Assembly: GCA_946803715.1 (NCBI GenBank)
Contig: CAMPET010000035.1
Coordinates: 157,020 to 221,019 of the forward strand
DNA from: Beroe ovata
Lineage: Eukaryota > Ctenophora > Nuda > Beroida > Beroidae
Length of the DNA stretch: 64,000 nt
Direction of reading: 5' to 3'
Shown: one piece after another, positions 46,072 through 60,390 of the stretch
How the letters are laid out: each line of letters begins with the position of its first letter
Position numbering within the stretch: position 1 is the first letter of the stretch
Made by a program: the position numbers and the translations under genes
The notes under the pieces: model-generated
What the model saw: only the letters and a program-made list of their open reading frames with translations
Told to the model about the DNA's origin: nothing
The model's database searches: none

Positions 46072-48063
46072 ATGGTGTTCTTTGCCAAAGACCCAGAGTC
46101 CGGAAGGTTTGTATGCTACCAGAGCAATGCTATCAATTTAAATACTGACACTGGAGAGGTGACCTCTCTTCACGATCCCAGACTTGCCACAGCAGGATAT
46201 GGTTCTATTGTGGATGAGGGAGATAACCCTGGTGTGCAAATGTTACTAAACGTTCTCAATGGTAGGGTCTGTGGTGATGCAGATGATATCAGTGAGGATG
46301 ATGAGTACGAGGAATCGCATTCAGAGTGCTCCTCCGATTCAGAGATGGAAGAAATCGAAACAGATGAGCCTGAGAAACTGACTGTGAGGAAGGGTGAAAG
46401 GTTGATAGTTTACAGGAAAATGAAGGAATCATCGCCTCGTCGCCATGCAGCTTTTCCAGATGTAGTGTTTGAATCAAATCAATCTCAAAGCAGTTCTCCA
46501 ACCATCACCGTGTTGAATGATTTATGCCTCAGCTACATTCTCTCCCATCTGAATGTGATTGATCTGTTTAAAGTAGCATGTGTGTGTAAGAAGATGTATA
46601 ACCTTAGTGCTGCTCGTCTCGCATCGATGAAGAGACTGAGTGTGTTACAAATTTGGCGAGGTCTCAGCAGTTTGTACGACTCTGATGAGAAGGCATCCGA
46701 TGAGGATGCTATTTGCACAACATTCAATACTCCTCTCATCACACAGAGCAATCTCATGACTCTTCTCACTGCTACTGGCGGAAATCTGAGAGAGTTGTAT
46801 CTAGATACTTCAGTAGGTGAGGATTCCTATTCAGCTGTGTACATTTCTAAAGAAATGAGCACAGCTGTCTCTAGGTTTTGTAAGAACCTCGAGATCCTTG
46901 TGATTGAGTTCTCGAAGATTGGGGGCTCCATTGGATTAGGCAGTTTCATTAAACATCTTCCTGCCAAGAATAAGCTGAAAAGTCTTGCACTGAAAGCTAA
47001 TGTGAGAAGACGTGACGGAATGGTCCTGACTGAGACGATGCTGAGCGACTTCCTGAAGAAGACCAAGTCCTTAGAGAGACTTCATTTAGAGGGTTGCGAA
47101 GCGATCATAGGGATCAGCATTGTGAAGCACCTCAAAAACAATAAGATGAAGTCATTCACCTTTGCTACCTGTAGAAATCTCAGCACTTCTGTTCTGGAAT
47201 TCATCAGAAACACCTATTCGAAATCCCTTGAACAACTTGGATTCTACACTTCAATGCCTCACGGCGGGTTTTCGGATTTAGACTACCATCTTCTGTCCAA
47301 CTCTCAATCTCTGGAGATAACATACGAATCTCCTATGCTGGAGAAAATGAAACGATTTTGGGCAATGAAGTATGACGATTGTATGCCAATATCCTTCTCT
47401 CCTGAAGGTGTGAATATACAGTTACTCAGACTAATGCCCAATTTAGTAGAACTAGATTTGTCATTTAACTGTGATTTAGATGAGAACCCTCTATTCCTAA
47501 GATCGGTAGCCGCTCAATGTCCACTGATTGAAGTGCTTAAATTGTGCGGTGCGAATACTGCGTCAATCAAACCTTTAGTATACCTTGAGAACATGTTTTA
47601 CCTCAAAGTTCTAGACTTAGAGAATGTCTGCACAGGTTATACTGCACCTCGTTGGAGTATGTTTGATTTTGATGGGTTTTCCAAAACCGTTGCACCTCTC
47701 CTGAAAGCTTTAAAACACCTGAACTTTAGTGGAACTGACATCGGAGAGTCAGCTATCTTCAACATCATCAAGAATATTGCCAGTCTAGCATTCCTGGATA
47801 TAACTAGTCATGCTGGTGACGAGAATCGCATTAAGGGAAAATTCATTGAGAAATGCCATGGACTAACTCGATCTGAGCCCATTACTGTTGCGATGGAGAT
47901 AGATGATGAGCTGTCAAGGAAGGAGGTGAAGAAATTGAAAGCTACTATCAATACTGGTCCTGGATTTCTCACCATCAATACTCAATATATGGATATGAAA
48001 ATGAAACCCAGTGGCTGGTTTAATGAATACTTTGAATTTGAAGACTCAGATCTTTTCATATAG
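46072..48063 (+). CDS. F-box protein with leucine-rich C-terminal region
   Basis: Intronless 663-residue frame; ATG 7 nt after a CTGTCTCAG acceptor. Residues ~68-105 are strongly acidic (DISEDDEYEE, SSDSEMEEIE). An F-box-like helix set lies at ~144-186 (LNDLCLSYILSHLNVIDLFK then VACVCKKMYNLSAARL). From ~240 to 590 come irregular leucine-rich repeats (LRELYLDTS, LEILVIEFSKIG, LERLHLEGCEAI, LVELDLSFNCDL, LKVLDLENV, LKHLNFSGTDI). Such proteins are substrate receptors of SCF (SKP1-CUL1) ubiquitin ligases. I cannot name a vertebrate orthologue; the F-box call rests on pattern and is moderate. Confidence 0.7.
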   Translation: MVFFAKDPESGRFVCYQSNAINLNTDTGEVTSLHDPRLATAGYGSIVDEGDNPGVQMLLNVLNGRVCGDADDISEDDEYEESHSECSSDSEMEEIETDEPEKLTVRKGERLIVYRKMKESSPRRHAAFPDVVFESNQSQSSSPTITVLNDLCLSYILSHLNVIDLFKVACVCKKMYNLSAARLASMKRLSVLQIWRGLSSLYDSDEKASDEDAICTTFNTPLITQSNLMTLLTATGGNLRELYLDTSVGEDSYSAVYISKEMSTAVSRFCKNLEILVIEFSKIGGSIGLGSFIKHLPAKNKLKSLALKANVRRRDGMVLTETMLSDFLKKTKSLERLHLEGCEAIIGISIVKHLKNNKMKSFTFATCRNLSTSVLEFIRNTYSKSLEQLGFYTSMPHGGFSDLDYHLLSNSQSLEITYESPMLEKMKRFWAMKYDDCMPISFSPEGVNIQLLRLMPNLVELDLSFNCDLDENPLFLRSVAAQCPLIEVLKLCGANTASIKPLVYLENMFYLKVLDLENVCTGYTAPRWSMFDFDGFSKTVAPLLKALKHLNFSGTDIGESAIFNIIKNIASLAFLDITSHAGDENRIKGKFIEKCHGLTRSEPITVAMEIDDELSRKEVKKLKATINTGPGFLTINTQYMDMKMKPSGWFNEYFEFEDSDLFI

Positions 48064-48540
48064 GATTGAATAATTGATGAGACTTAATATAAGGAGGGTA
48101 GAACAATTTTTCTTGTTTTGGTTATATTTTTATTTAATTTGAATTCCTTTTGGTTTGAATTCCTGTTTGTGCCTAATATTTTTTAACTTTTGTAATTTTT
48201 GTTTGTTGCGTAGCCTAGTGAAAGACATTACTTCACATTTGAGACCAGAAATCAGATATGATTGTGATAACTATTTGCTTTTTAAACTTACTATTTTATT
48301 AACTTATATCTATTTGTTAAGATGAAGGTATCAAATTTCATAAATATTTTTAACTACTTAAATTGAAAGTTTAATACATGAGTCCATTTTTATTGAGCAT
48401 GTCCAAGTAAGCTCCAATCTTCTTGTTTTCTCCTTCCATCAGTACTAATATACTAAATCTTTCTCATTCTCAAGTGAAAGTTAAACATGCTTCACAACTC
48501 TCTCTCAAACCAGTCCATCCAGTAGGTTGTTGGATGCACC
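48064..48540. other. Intergenic spacer
   Basis: AT-rich 477 bp, no gene; an acceptor-like CCATCCAGTAG lies 15 nt before the NSA2 ATG. Confidence 0.5.
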
Positions 48541-49420
48541 ATGCCCCAAAACGAACACATAGAACTAGCTCGTAAGAGGCATGGTCGTAGATTCGACCAT
48601 GATGAGAAACTCAGAAAGAAGAATGCCAGGTCAAGTCACAAAGCATCCATGAAGGCGAAGAAGCTCCATGGTCTGAAGGCTAAGTTATACAACAAGAAGA
48701 GGCATGCGGAGAAAATACAGATGAAGAAGGCTATCAAGATGCATGAGGTAAGTGAGAGTGTATTGTGTGCCAATTTCGAAAGACGAAACCACGGTTATGG
48801 GAGTTCTTTGTTTGCCATTTACTGATTGAGTTGTCATTTTTCAGGAGAAGCAGACAAAAGCGAAGGATTCAGACAATGTACAAGAAGGAGCAGTCCCTGC
48901 ATACTTGCTTGACCGTGAGACTCAGACCAGGGCCAAAGTGCTGTCTAACATGGTGAAACAGAAGAGAAAAGAGAAGGCTGGCAAGTGGAGTGTTCCCATC
49001 CCTCAGGTTAAAGCCGTGGGAGAGGATGAGGTGTTCAAGGTCTTGGCTACAGGGAAGAGGAAAAAGAAGTCATGGAAACGAATGGTAACCAAGGTGACAT
49101 ACGTTGGCGAGGAATTCACTCGGAAGCCGCCCAAATATGAACGTTTCATCAGACCGATGGCATTAAGGTTCAAAAAAGCGCATGTGACACATCCAGAACT
49201 GAAGGCCACGTTTTGTCTTCCATTGATCGGTGTTAAGAAGAACCCTAACAGTGCTATGTACACTCAGCTGGGAGTTATCACTAAGGGGACTGTCATAGAA
49301 GTTAATGTATCAGAGTTAGGACTTGTTACCACAGGAGGCAAAGTGGTCTGGGGTAAATATGCACAGGTCACCAATCATCCAGAGAATGATGGTTGCATAA
49401 ATGCAGTGTTATTGGTATAG
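48541..49420 (+). CDS. NSA2: Ribosome biogenesis protein NSA2
   Basis: Two exons, 48541-48747 and 48845-49420, give 260 residues, exactly the human length. It begins [17 protein letters not shown] and contains [75 protein letters not shown] and the invariant end [14 protein letters not shown]2 is an essential factor of pre-60S particles, where it acts in 27S pre-rRNA processing. The fold at the end resembles S8e. Very strongly conserved. It lies 477 bp after the F-box gene and 470 bp before HACE1 on the same strand. Confidence 0.99.
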
Positions 49421-49890
49421 GTGTTATTCTTCCTTAAATTGTTTGAATGTTGGCAGGGATTATGAGAGTATGGATAAAATACACTAATCGCCATTTAGTT
49501 AGCAAGATCAACCAGCCTAGCCTCAGATCAAACATTTCTTGCCGATAGTTTCGATATTGAACTTGAAACATGTGTAAGCCTTAATGTTTTATCTTAAAGT
49601 CTTAATTTTTGTGTTCCACTCATTAGTCATAGCTCATTAATCCCATCTTGTGTGTATTTGAGAAGTACCTTCATCAGGTACCCTAGGTAAGAAGTCCCTT
49701 AAACCCCAAACTCAATGTTGATTCAGGTGATATTATACTATTTAACTGTGTAGGTAGTATGTCCCTTCAAATCTTTAATCCTTCATGCACCAAATAGTAC
49801 AGTGAAAGTGGGATTCCTACCAAGTGACCTTCCTTATATTTAAAAGTCAATTATATTTAGGCAAAATATGACAATATTTCTCCAGGTGCC
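49421..49890. other. Intergenic spacer
   Basis: 470 bp, AT-rich, no gene; ends in TATTTCTCCAG five bases before the HACE1 ATG. Confidence 0.5.
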
Positions 49891-52800
49891 ATGGCTGAGG
49901 ATGTCAGGAATGGGGCTAACGATACAGATAATGGAGAAATCAGTGAGACAATTTCTGTAGCACTGAGCGATAGTCCCTCAATTCGTGATGGTATGAGTAA
50001 CGGAGAAAGCACAGGGGATCGCACAAGAGTGAGGAACAGTTCTTCATTCAGTGGCAGCGAGAATAGTCCCCAGAGGAAGACACTTCTTACTCTACAAAGA
50101 GGAGGAACAACAGAACTCCCCGGGGAGCCAGAGAAAGCATATAACTTGCTCCTTGAATACATCATTCAAGGAAAAGTGAAGGCAATTACCCAACTTTTGG
50201 AAAGCTATTACCATGCTTTCAGCTGTCAATTTTCGGAAACTTGTGTCTCAAATAACCGGTTATGCCACCCAGATACTAGTGCTTCCCCAAACCATTTTCA
50301 ATCGGTTGCAGCCTCCAAATGCTCATCAAGTCATCGATCTCGTTCAGTATCACTCGATGACATTCACACAGATTTAATATTTAGTGTCAATAACATTCCC
50401 ATTGGAGCCTCACAAAATCTAGTCCATACTGCTGTCAGTTTAGGTCAGGTTCAGGTGCTAGAAGCACTCCTGCAGTTTGGGGGTGATGTTAATGTGCAAG
50501 ACAAAATGGGCATGACATGTCTTCATATTGCTAGCAGGAAAAGAAGCAATGCTACTATGGTGATATGTTTGAAGGATGGTGATGCAAATATTGTTGATAA
50601 TGAAGGTCTTCTCCCACTACATTGGGCAGCATCATGTGGCATTGTAGACAATGTCGCTGCCCTTGTCGAAGCCACTGAGAATATCAATCACCAAGATAAG
50701 CAAGGGAGGACTGTGCTGCATCATGCTGCCATCAACGGGCATGGTGATGTACTCAGACATCTATTGCAGAGAGAATTAAACGTAAGATTAGATATCAATG
50801 CTCTGGACATGAATGGTGAAACAGCCCTAGTTCTAGCACTTTCCCAGAGAGATAACTCAGCGGTTTCGCCATGTGTCAATGCTCTTTTGAAGCATGGATC
50901 TGATGTCACGATACCAAACCAGAAAGGAGAGCATGTGCTCCAGCTTTGTCTGAATAAGAGGTTGTTCAACGAAGCTTTTGATATCACTAGGTCCTATCAG
51001 AATTTTATCAAGGTGTTGGAAGTTCCTATTGAGATGGAAACCGTCTCCTATGACGTGATGAGGGAGTTTGTTGAATTCATATTCAGGGAACACCCTGAAG
51101 TAGTGTGGGACATGTGGCATGATTTGAGGGATATAGTTGTAGACTGTGCCCAGGAACTTGTCAATTGCAGTAGACCCGTCCTTAGTTTTCCACTATTTGT
51201 TCGACTTCTCAAGCTTGTGAAGGAACTGGGTGTCTCCAGTGTTGGACAAATCAGTAACAAAGGACCAGTATCGAAACGGATGTTGTCATTTTCACCCAGG
51301 AATCCCCAGCAAGTCAAAAAGCTGATACTCAATCGAACGATAGAGATTGTAACTCAGAACATAGCGAGTCATGGTGAGTCGTCCAAGTGTGATGATACTG
51401 ATGAAGCATTGGATGATGTGTGGAAATTCCTCAGAAAGTGGATGAGGCTGGTCAAATCGTATCATACTCGCACTAGACGGGATAGTTACCGGTTTATGAG
51501 ACGCCCATACGAGTTTGATGCCAATGATTTGCGAGATGTGGCTCCTCAGCTGTGCTCCCTTATCAAAGGTTATCATATTTGGGCGGAAGGCACTAGTCAG
51601 TACAAAGAATTCCTCAATTTTATATCAGAATTCAGTCCTGTCATCAAACTTTTTCTTGCGTTCAATACCGAGCTCATATTTGGCCCCCTAGATTTTCTCC
51701 TCAGTGCGTCAGTGACATCTGTTGAGTTTTACAACATTCGCCGCACGGTACTGGATGTGCCACTAGAATTAAGGAAGGAGTGGTTTTACGACAGATTGTA
51801 TGGAGATGCTCCTCCTGATGATCCCAATGTCCTCAGTGAGAGGCTCAACATATTCTTCATTGATCGGGACAAGATCTTTACCACTTCGTGTGAACAAGTC
51901 ATGAACGCAAGAGGGGACTTTTTGATTGATAGTTTGACAATCAATTTCCAAGGGGATGATGGAATGGGGGTAGGGGTGAGAAGAGAATGGTTCACCCTGT
52001 TGACAGAGAAGATAACCGACCCAATGTATGGGCTCTTCCAGAGATACAATGATGGACTCAATTTTCAACCAACCCACCTCTCCAAAATCAACCCTGACCA
52101 CTTACGTCACTTCGAATTTGCTGGAAAGATGATTGCACTTATGATATACTATCAGAGCACGACAAACATCCATTTCACTAGATGTTTCTACAAACATATG
52201 TTAGGTGAACCGATCGACTCCACTGATGTTATCTGTATCGATAATGATCTAGCGATGAGCTTACAATGGTTGCTTGATAACGATATTTCGGACATGACTG
52301 ATCTAACATTTAGTGTTGATGAAGATGAGTTTGGGGAATATGGGACTCTTGATCTAAAGCCTGGTGGCTCTGAGATTACAGTTACGGAAGATAACAAAGT
52401 AGAGTATGTGCATCTACTCAGCGAGTATAAGATGACCGGATCGATCAAGCCCCAGATCTCCAGTTTTCTCACTGGAGTCTACAGCATAGTCCCCCGTAAT
52501 CTTCTAGCAATATTCAGTCCTGAGGAACTGGAGCTTATCCTATGTGGACTTGACACCATAGACTGTGCTGACTGGAAGAGGCACACCCAGTATGTAAACT
52601 TCACACCCCAGGATGATATGATTGTGTGGTTCTGGGAGGTGGTAGAGTCACTGTCACAGGATGAACTGGTAGTTCTACTGAAGTTCATTACTGGTTACTC
52701 CAAGGTACCACATGGGGGATTCAGTCAGTTTGCTGTGATCGGTAGTTCGGGTCCTGTCAAGATAAGCAGAGGAAATGGTACATCGGCTAATCTTCCCAAA

Positions 52801-52914
52801 TCTAGTGTCTGTTTCAATCTGCTTATGCTACCTGTGTACACGTCTAAAGAAATGTTAAGAGACCGTCTTACCACTGCAATGTCGTATGCAAGCGTGGGTT
52901 TTGATCAGTGTTAA
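49891..52914 (+). CDS. HACE1: HACE1, ankyrin-repeat HECT E3 ubiquitin ligase
   Basis: Intronless 1,007-residue frame (human 909); ATG 5 nt after a TTTCTCCAG acceptor. A serine-rich, probably disordered N terminus (~residues 1-170) is followed by five or six ankyrin repeats (~180-360: MTCLHIASRK, LLPLHWAASCGI, RTVLHHAAINGHGDVLRHL), a helical middle part, and a HECT domain from ~630 to the end. HECT landmarks: INPDHLRHFEFAGKMIAL, LQWLLDNDISDM, VPHGGFSQF and the catalytic Cys974 in SSVCFNLLMLP. Human HACE1 ubiquitinates active RAC1 and is a tumour suppressor. The N terminus is longer than in human and the HECT C terminus is complete. AATAAA near 53008. Confidence 0.95.
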   Translation: MAEDVRNGANDTDNGEISETISVALSDSPSIRDGMSNGESTGDRTRVRNSSSFSGSENSPQRKTLLTLQRGGTTELPGEPEKAYNLLLEYIIQGKVKAITQLLESYYHAFSCQFSETCVSNNRLCHPDTSASPNHFQSVAASKCSSSHRSRSVSLDDIHTDLIFSVNNIPIGASQNLVHTAVSLGQVQVLEALLQFGGDVNVQDKMGMTCLHIASRKRSNATMVICLKDGDANIVDNEGLLPLHWAASCGIVDNVAALVEATENINHQDKQGRTVLHHAAINGHGDVLRHLLQRELNVRLDINALDMNGETALVLALSQRDNSAVSPCVNALLKHGSDVTIPNQKGEHVLQLCLNKRLFNEAFDITRSYQNFIKVLEVPIEMETVSYDVMREFVEFIFREHPEVVWDMWHDLRDIVVDCAQELVNCSRPVLSFPLFVRLLKLVKELGVSSVGQISNKGPVSKRMLSFSPRNPQQVKKLILNRTIEIVTQNIASHGESSKCDDTDEALDDVWKFLRKWMRLVKSYHTRTRRDSYRFMRRPYEFDANDLRDVAPQLCSLIKGYHIWAEGTSQYKEFLNFISEFSPVIKLFLAFNTELIFGPLDFLLSASVTSVEFYNIRRTVLDVPLELRKEWFYDRLYGDAPPDDPNVLSERLNIFFIDRDKIFTTSCEQVMNARGDFLIDSLTINFQGDDGMGVGVRREWFTLLTEKITDPMYGLFQRYNDGLNFQPTHLSKINPDHLRHFEFAGKMIALMIYYQSTTNIHFTRCFYKHMLGEPIDSTDVICIDNDLAMSLQWLLDNDISDMTDLTFSVDEDEFGEYGTLDLKPGGSEITVTEDNKVEYVHLLSEYKMTGSIKPQISSFLTGVYSIVPRNLLAIFSPEELELILCGLDTIDCADWKRHTQYVNFTPQDDMIVWFWEVVESLSQDELVVLLKFITGYSKVPHGGFSQFAVIGSSGPVKISRGNGTSANLPKSSVCFNLLMLPVYTSKEMLRDRLTTAMSYASVGFDQC

Positions 52915-53311
52915 TGAAACGTAAATCTTGTTATCTGTTTTTGTTACGGTTCTTTAGTTTTCCTTTCTTTTGGTACCACAACTCTTGTTTTTACAGTTGG
53001 TGACTTAAATAAATCTGTATTTCATACCTGATAGAGATAGATTTGTATTTGAAATATAAACATTTGATCCTTTTTGATGTATTTCGTTGAGGGTTGCGTT
53101 GTTTTCTGCTGTGCAGTAACTTTTCTCCTATATGGTTGTAATGTTTTATGATTATCACTTGTACTACTACTTTTTACCCCGTATTTTCTTCTGCTCTCTA
53201 AAATTTACATGCTTAAATTTGTTCAATGATCATTGTTCATTCGAGGTTTTGATAAATGAACCTAGTTCGAAACACGATCTTTACCATCATTCCATCCAAA
53301 GCAGTTAGGAT
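52915..53311. other. Intergenic spacer
   Basis: 397 bp containing the HACE1 polyadenylation signal; no gene. Ends in GCAGTTAG, 3 nt before the Miro ATG. Confidence 0.55.
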
Positions 53312-57002
<3,691 letters not shown>

Positions 57003-57515
57003 AGAGGGATGCGCTTTAGGTGAAAATCATTACTCCGCTCTGAACATGGACTTTGGTGTATGGACAATTCTTGGAATATATTAATTTATGGTCAACTGAT
57101 TTGTTAATGTGTTTATTTAACGAGGATTGCTCACTTTCGATCATCTATGTCGGTGTTTCATGAGGGGAACCGGTCTTTCATCTTTGTTCTCATTTGCTAT
57201 TTGCTTCAACTCGATTAAGTTTTATATGACATGTTAATGACGCAATGTTGACTCAAAGTTAATATGCAATAGGTTGGTACTTCATACCTGTACTTTTGCT
57301 CGTCGGCTAAGTAGATACTTCCTGATTTAGCCTTTCAGACAAAATTTATGGGTGATTTTGACACATTTTTGTTCCTAGCGTATTATACGTGTTCCTAGCG
57401 TATTGCTACGTGTAAATTTTATTTTAATATTTGCCACTGGTCAGGAGAATGTTTTGAAATATCAACTGCAGCTGCATTGCAATCATATTTCATCAATCAT
57501 GCTCAGCGTAATGTT
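57003..57515. other. Intergenic, no gene seen
   Basis: AT-rich sequence downstream of Miro with a 15-nt direct repeat GTTCCTAGCGTATT near 57372 and 57391. Confidence 0.5.
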
Positions 57516-57643
57516 TGTCACTTTGTCAGATGTTACCTGACCTGTTTCTCGCGCAAGCGCGCCTTCATCGAAGGCCGAAACCTGTTTCGGCCTTCGATGA
57601 AGGCGCGCGCGCCGCGCGCGAGAAACTGAGGTCAGAAACTGAA
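57516..57643. mobile_element. Foldback MITE (family B), 128 bp, 9-bp target-site duplication
   Basis: Left end contains TTGTCAGATGTTACCTGACC and the right arm GCGCGAGAAACTGAGGTCAG; between them lies a double palindrome (GCCTTCATCGAAGGC / GGCCTTCGATGAAGGC). Flanked by CGTAATGTT at 57507-57515 and 57644-57652. No coding capacity; a 9-bp duplication matches family C. Confidence 0.8.
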
Positions 57644-58117
57644 CGTAATGTTGTTCTTTGCCTTCTGATGGGAGGTCAGAGCGGCGAAGTTGGTTGAGTG
57701 CGTATCAGTCCTCGCTGGCAGGATTTTGTCCAGCCAGCTGCAGCGATGGAGAAACCCAGTGGACAGGCACAGATAACATGTGGCACATATAAGCAGCCGC
57801 CAGCCAGCAGTGCTATATTGAACAGGGCCTGTACAAATTAACGCACATGTATAATTCACGCGCGTGACGTGCGCGCGCGCAGCTTTATGTCAGTCTCCTT
57901 TCCGAAAAAGTGCATTTTGTTCAGAGTTAAATTCCGGCGCGTTCCATCAAATCAACTCTTTGGTTGGAATTGGGGGGCAGAGTAGTACATAGTCTTTAAA
58001 GAAACTGCCCATCAGGCATCATTGCATTTTCCGTAAATCATATATCCCTCATAATGATATTTTTTTATAACTGCAAAGTGCAAACTTCTAAAATCCCATT
58101 AACGCTGATCCTAGGAT

Positions 58118-60390
58118 CTAAACACTATGGCGGGGAATGTTCCTTTTCTTGAAAGGATTGAATATTTTCTTGATACTGCCTCGTTTCTTGGGTTTCGTCT
58201 GAGCTGTGTAGAGTGGTGATTCTCCTTTGGCTTCTTCTGTATGCAAAGTGAAACCGAATGATTGCTTCCGCTCTTTTGGCGTTGACATGGCTTTCGAAAT
58301 GGATTTTCGGCGAGTTATATCTATCGGCCCTGAAGACGATAACCTCTTCTCCGGGACTGTTATCTGAGGCAAGACAGGATATCCGATTGCCTGAGCTGTT
58401 GAGATAGGAGAATGGGATTTATTTTTCTCTGGTTCTGTTCTGTTTTCTGTTGCTTTGGAATGACTCTCGTCCGCTCGTTGCTTCGTTATCTGTTTGTTGG
58501 TGAGTGTTTGTGACAAAACTACCTCCGATTCCTGCAGGATGATGAGTTATGGTGGAAAAGATGAATTGAAACATGATCTCGAGGAAGTTGTGGCAACAAA
58601 GAGTGGTGACAACATACAGTGGTGTCAACATACAGGGAATATTGACACCACTTCCTTGACATCACTGTTAGCAATGTCAACGTAGGTCGCAGAGTCACGT
58701 CAGTTTGTCAGTAAATCCAGAGTGAAGGAAATGGTAATGAAGGTGCAGGCCGCAGGGACGTCGAGGAAGTGGTTTTAGTGGAGAGTGATGCAGGATGCTA
58801 CTATTTTCATGTTGGAATGGGTGACTTTTCAATGCAGTGAAAGAAGGAATAGAATGTTTTAAGGCATGATTTATGTTGCTTACATCATCCTCTGATCTGA
58901 AATTCTGGCTATATTTGTTTGAATTCTCGAGATCTTTTATCTTCTTCCTTGCATCCTCCAATTCCTTTTCCTTTTTCTCAACTCGTTCTTTCTCCAAATC
59001 TAGAGATTCTCTGGCTATCTCCTCGGGATCTGCACAGTAGAGACTTATCATGCTGACATCAGCATTCCCATCAGAGCTTGCTGAGTCTACCTGTGCAAAG
59101 TATACACTATATACACGCAGTACGATACACACCAAGACTATAAATCATACAGTGCATTCACAGTACATAGCATTCACAGTAAACTGTACTGTGAATGTTA
59201 GTTTATCTTAGGTATCTAATTCAGTGGAGATTGTTACCTCAACAACAGAACATTTATTGAGCTTCTTGGAGTCCAGCTCAATATTGGGAAGGATATAAGT
59301 GTTTTCAGTTTGTGGTTCTGAGAAAACCCGGTCACTGTCCTCTGTTCCTTGGTCATCCTTCCCTCCTGCTAATTCAACTCTCTGTTCAAGTTGATCAACA
59401 TCAGAGGAGCAACTGAACACACTGATACCATCATTGGCACCTTTGTCTGATTGCTTGATTCGACCACAGGACACACAGGCAAATGTTGTACATTCTGTAG
59501 TGTCACATCCATCCTGAAATGATGCATTGTTCTCCCATAAAAGAAGATAAAGTTATTGACTAGTGACTACTTCATCCCCTAGAAATGTTGCACCAAATTT
59601 CTATTTCCTCACTGTAGATGCTCTGGTATATTTCATAGAGCTGGGCTGGGACAAGTTGTCTCATGACTCACCCTTGAAGGACTTAACAGTGAGAAGTCTA
59701 ATCTTGGAACTACAGGGTTATCTGGAAAATGATCACATATCATTCATACAATTCTATTAGCAAATGGGTCATGAGAGCAGAAATTTATAGATGCTCCAAA
59801 CCTGGTGTTACAGCTGTAGTAGTCACTGGTACTTCATGAGAAATAGCAGCTCCTGGTAGCTTGATGTTAGCTCTGGGATGTAGTTGAACTATCTGCCTGT
59901 GTGATAATAACTTGCATCTAAACATAACATCATATTTTGAAATGCTCCAAAAATACTTAAATTCCAAGATGAGTTAAATTGGACTATCTAGGCAGCCTAT
60001 GCAACCTAGCTATATTGGTGTGTGAAAGAGGAATCTCTTGGTAACATTGATGATAAATAGGACAAGTAGTGTTGTAACTGTAGCAGTAATAATGGATCAA
60101 CGCTTCATTCTATTACTGCAGTAAAATGTACTTTCCAACTCTTCATAGCTAAACAAGTCTTCAACAAAATGCCATAAAGTTTGCAAATACTGTAAAATGC
60201 GCCAAATAATAAAGTATATCCCTGGAAACATTTTGTTTAGCACACGACTTATTGCTTGTTATTTGCTCATCCTATAACAAATTTACCTGAAACTGCCGTT
60301 GCAACTTATTTGTTGCAATGAGTTCAACAGAATAGTAGAAACTTCATTTCTTCTCTCTTCTATCCATAATGTATTTGCCATATCAGCCAT
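58118..60390 (-). CDS. Unrecognised coiled-coil / disordered protein, 381 aa, six exons
   Basis: Exons 60390-60287, 59896-59802, 59721-59672, 59513-59238, 59090-58884 and 58531-58118 close in phase to 381 residues. N terminus MADMANTLWIEERRNEVST may be a short helix. Next come serine/acid-rich stretches, a possible zinc-binding pair (TECTTFACVSCGR: CxxxxCxxC), a charged coiled coil (ESLDLEKERVEKKEKELEDA) and a basic tail (KPKKRGSIKKIFNPFKKR). The AG acceptor is 28 nt before the chosen ATG, with earlier out-of-frame ATGs between. I do not recognise the family. Shape suggests a scaffold or phosphorylation target that may bind membranes through the basic tail, but this is inference. Low-complexity composition limits confidence in exon edges. 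Confidence 0.65.
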
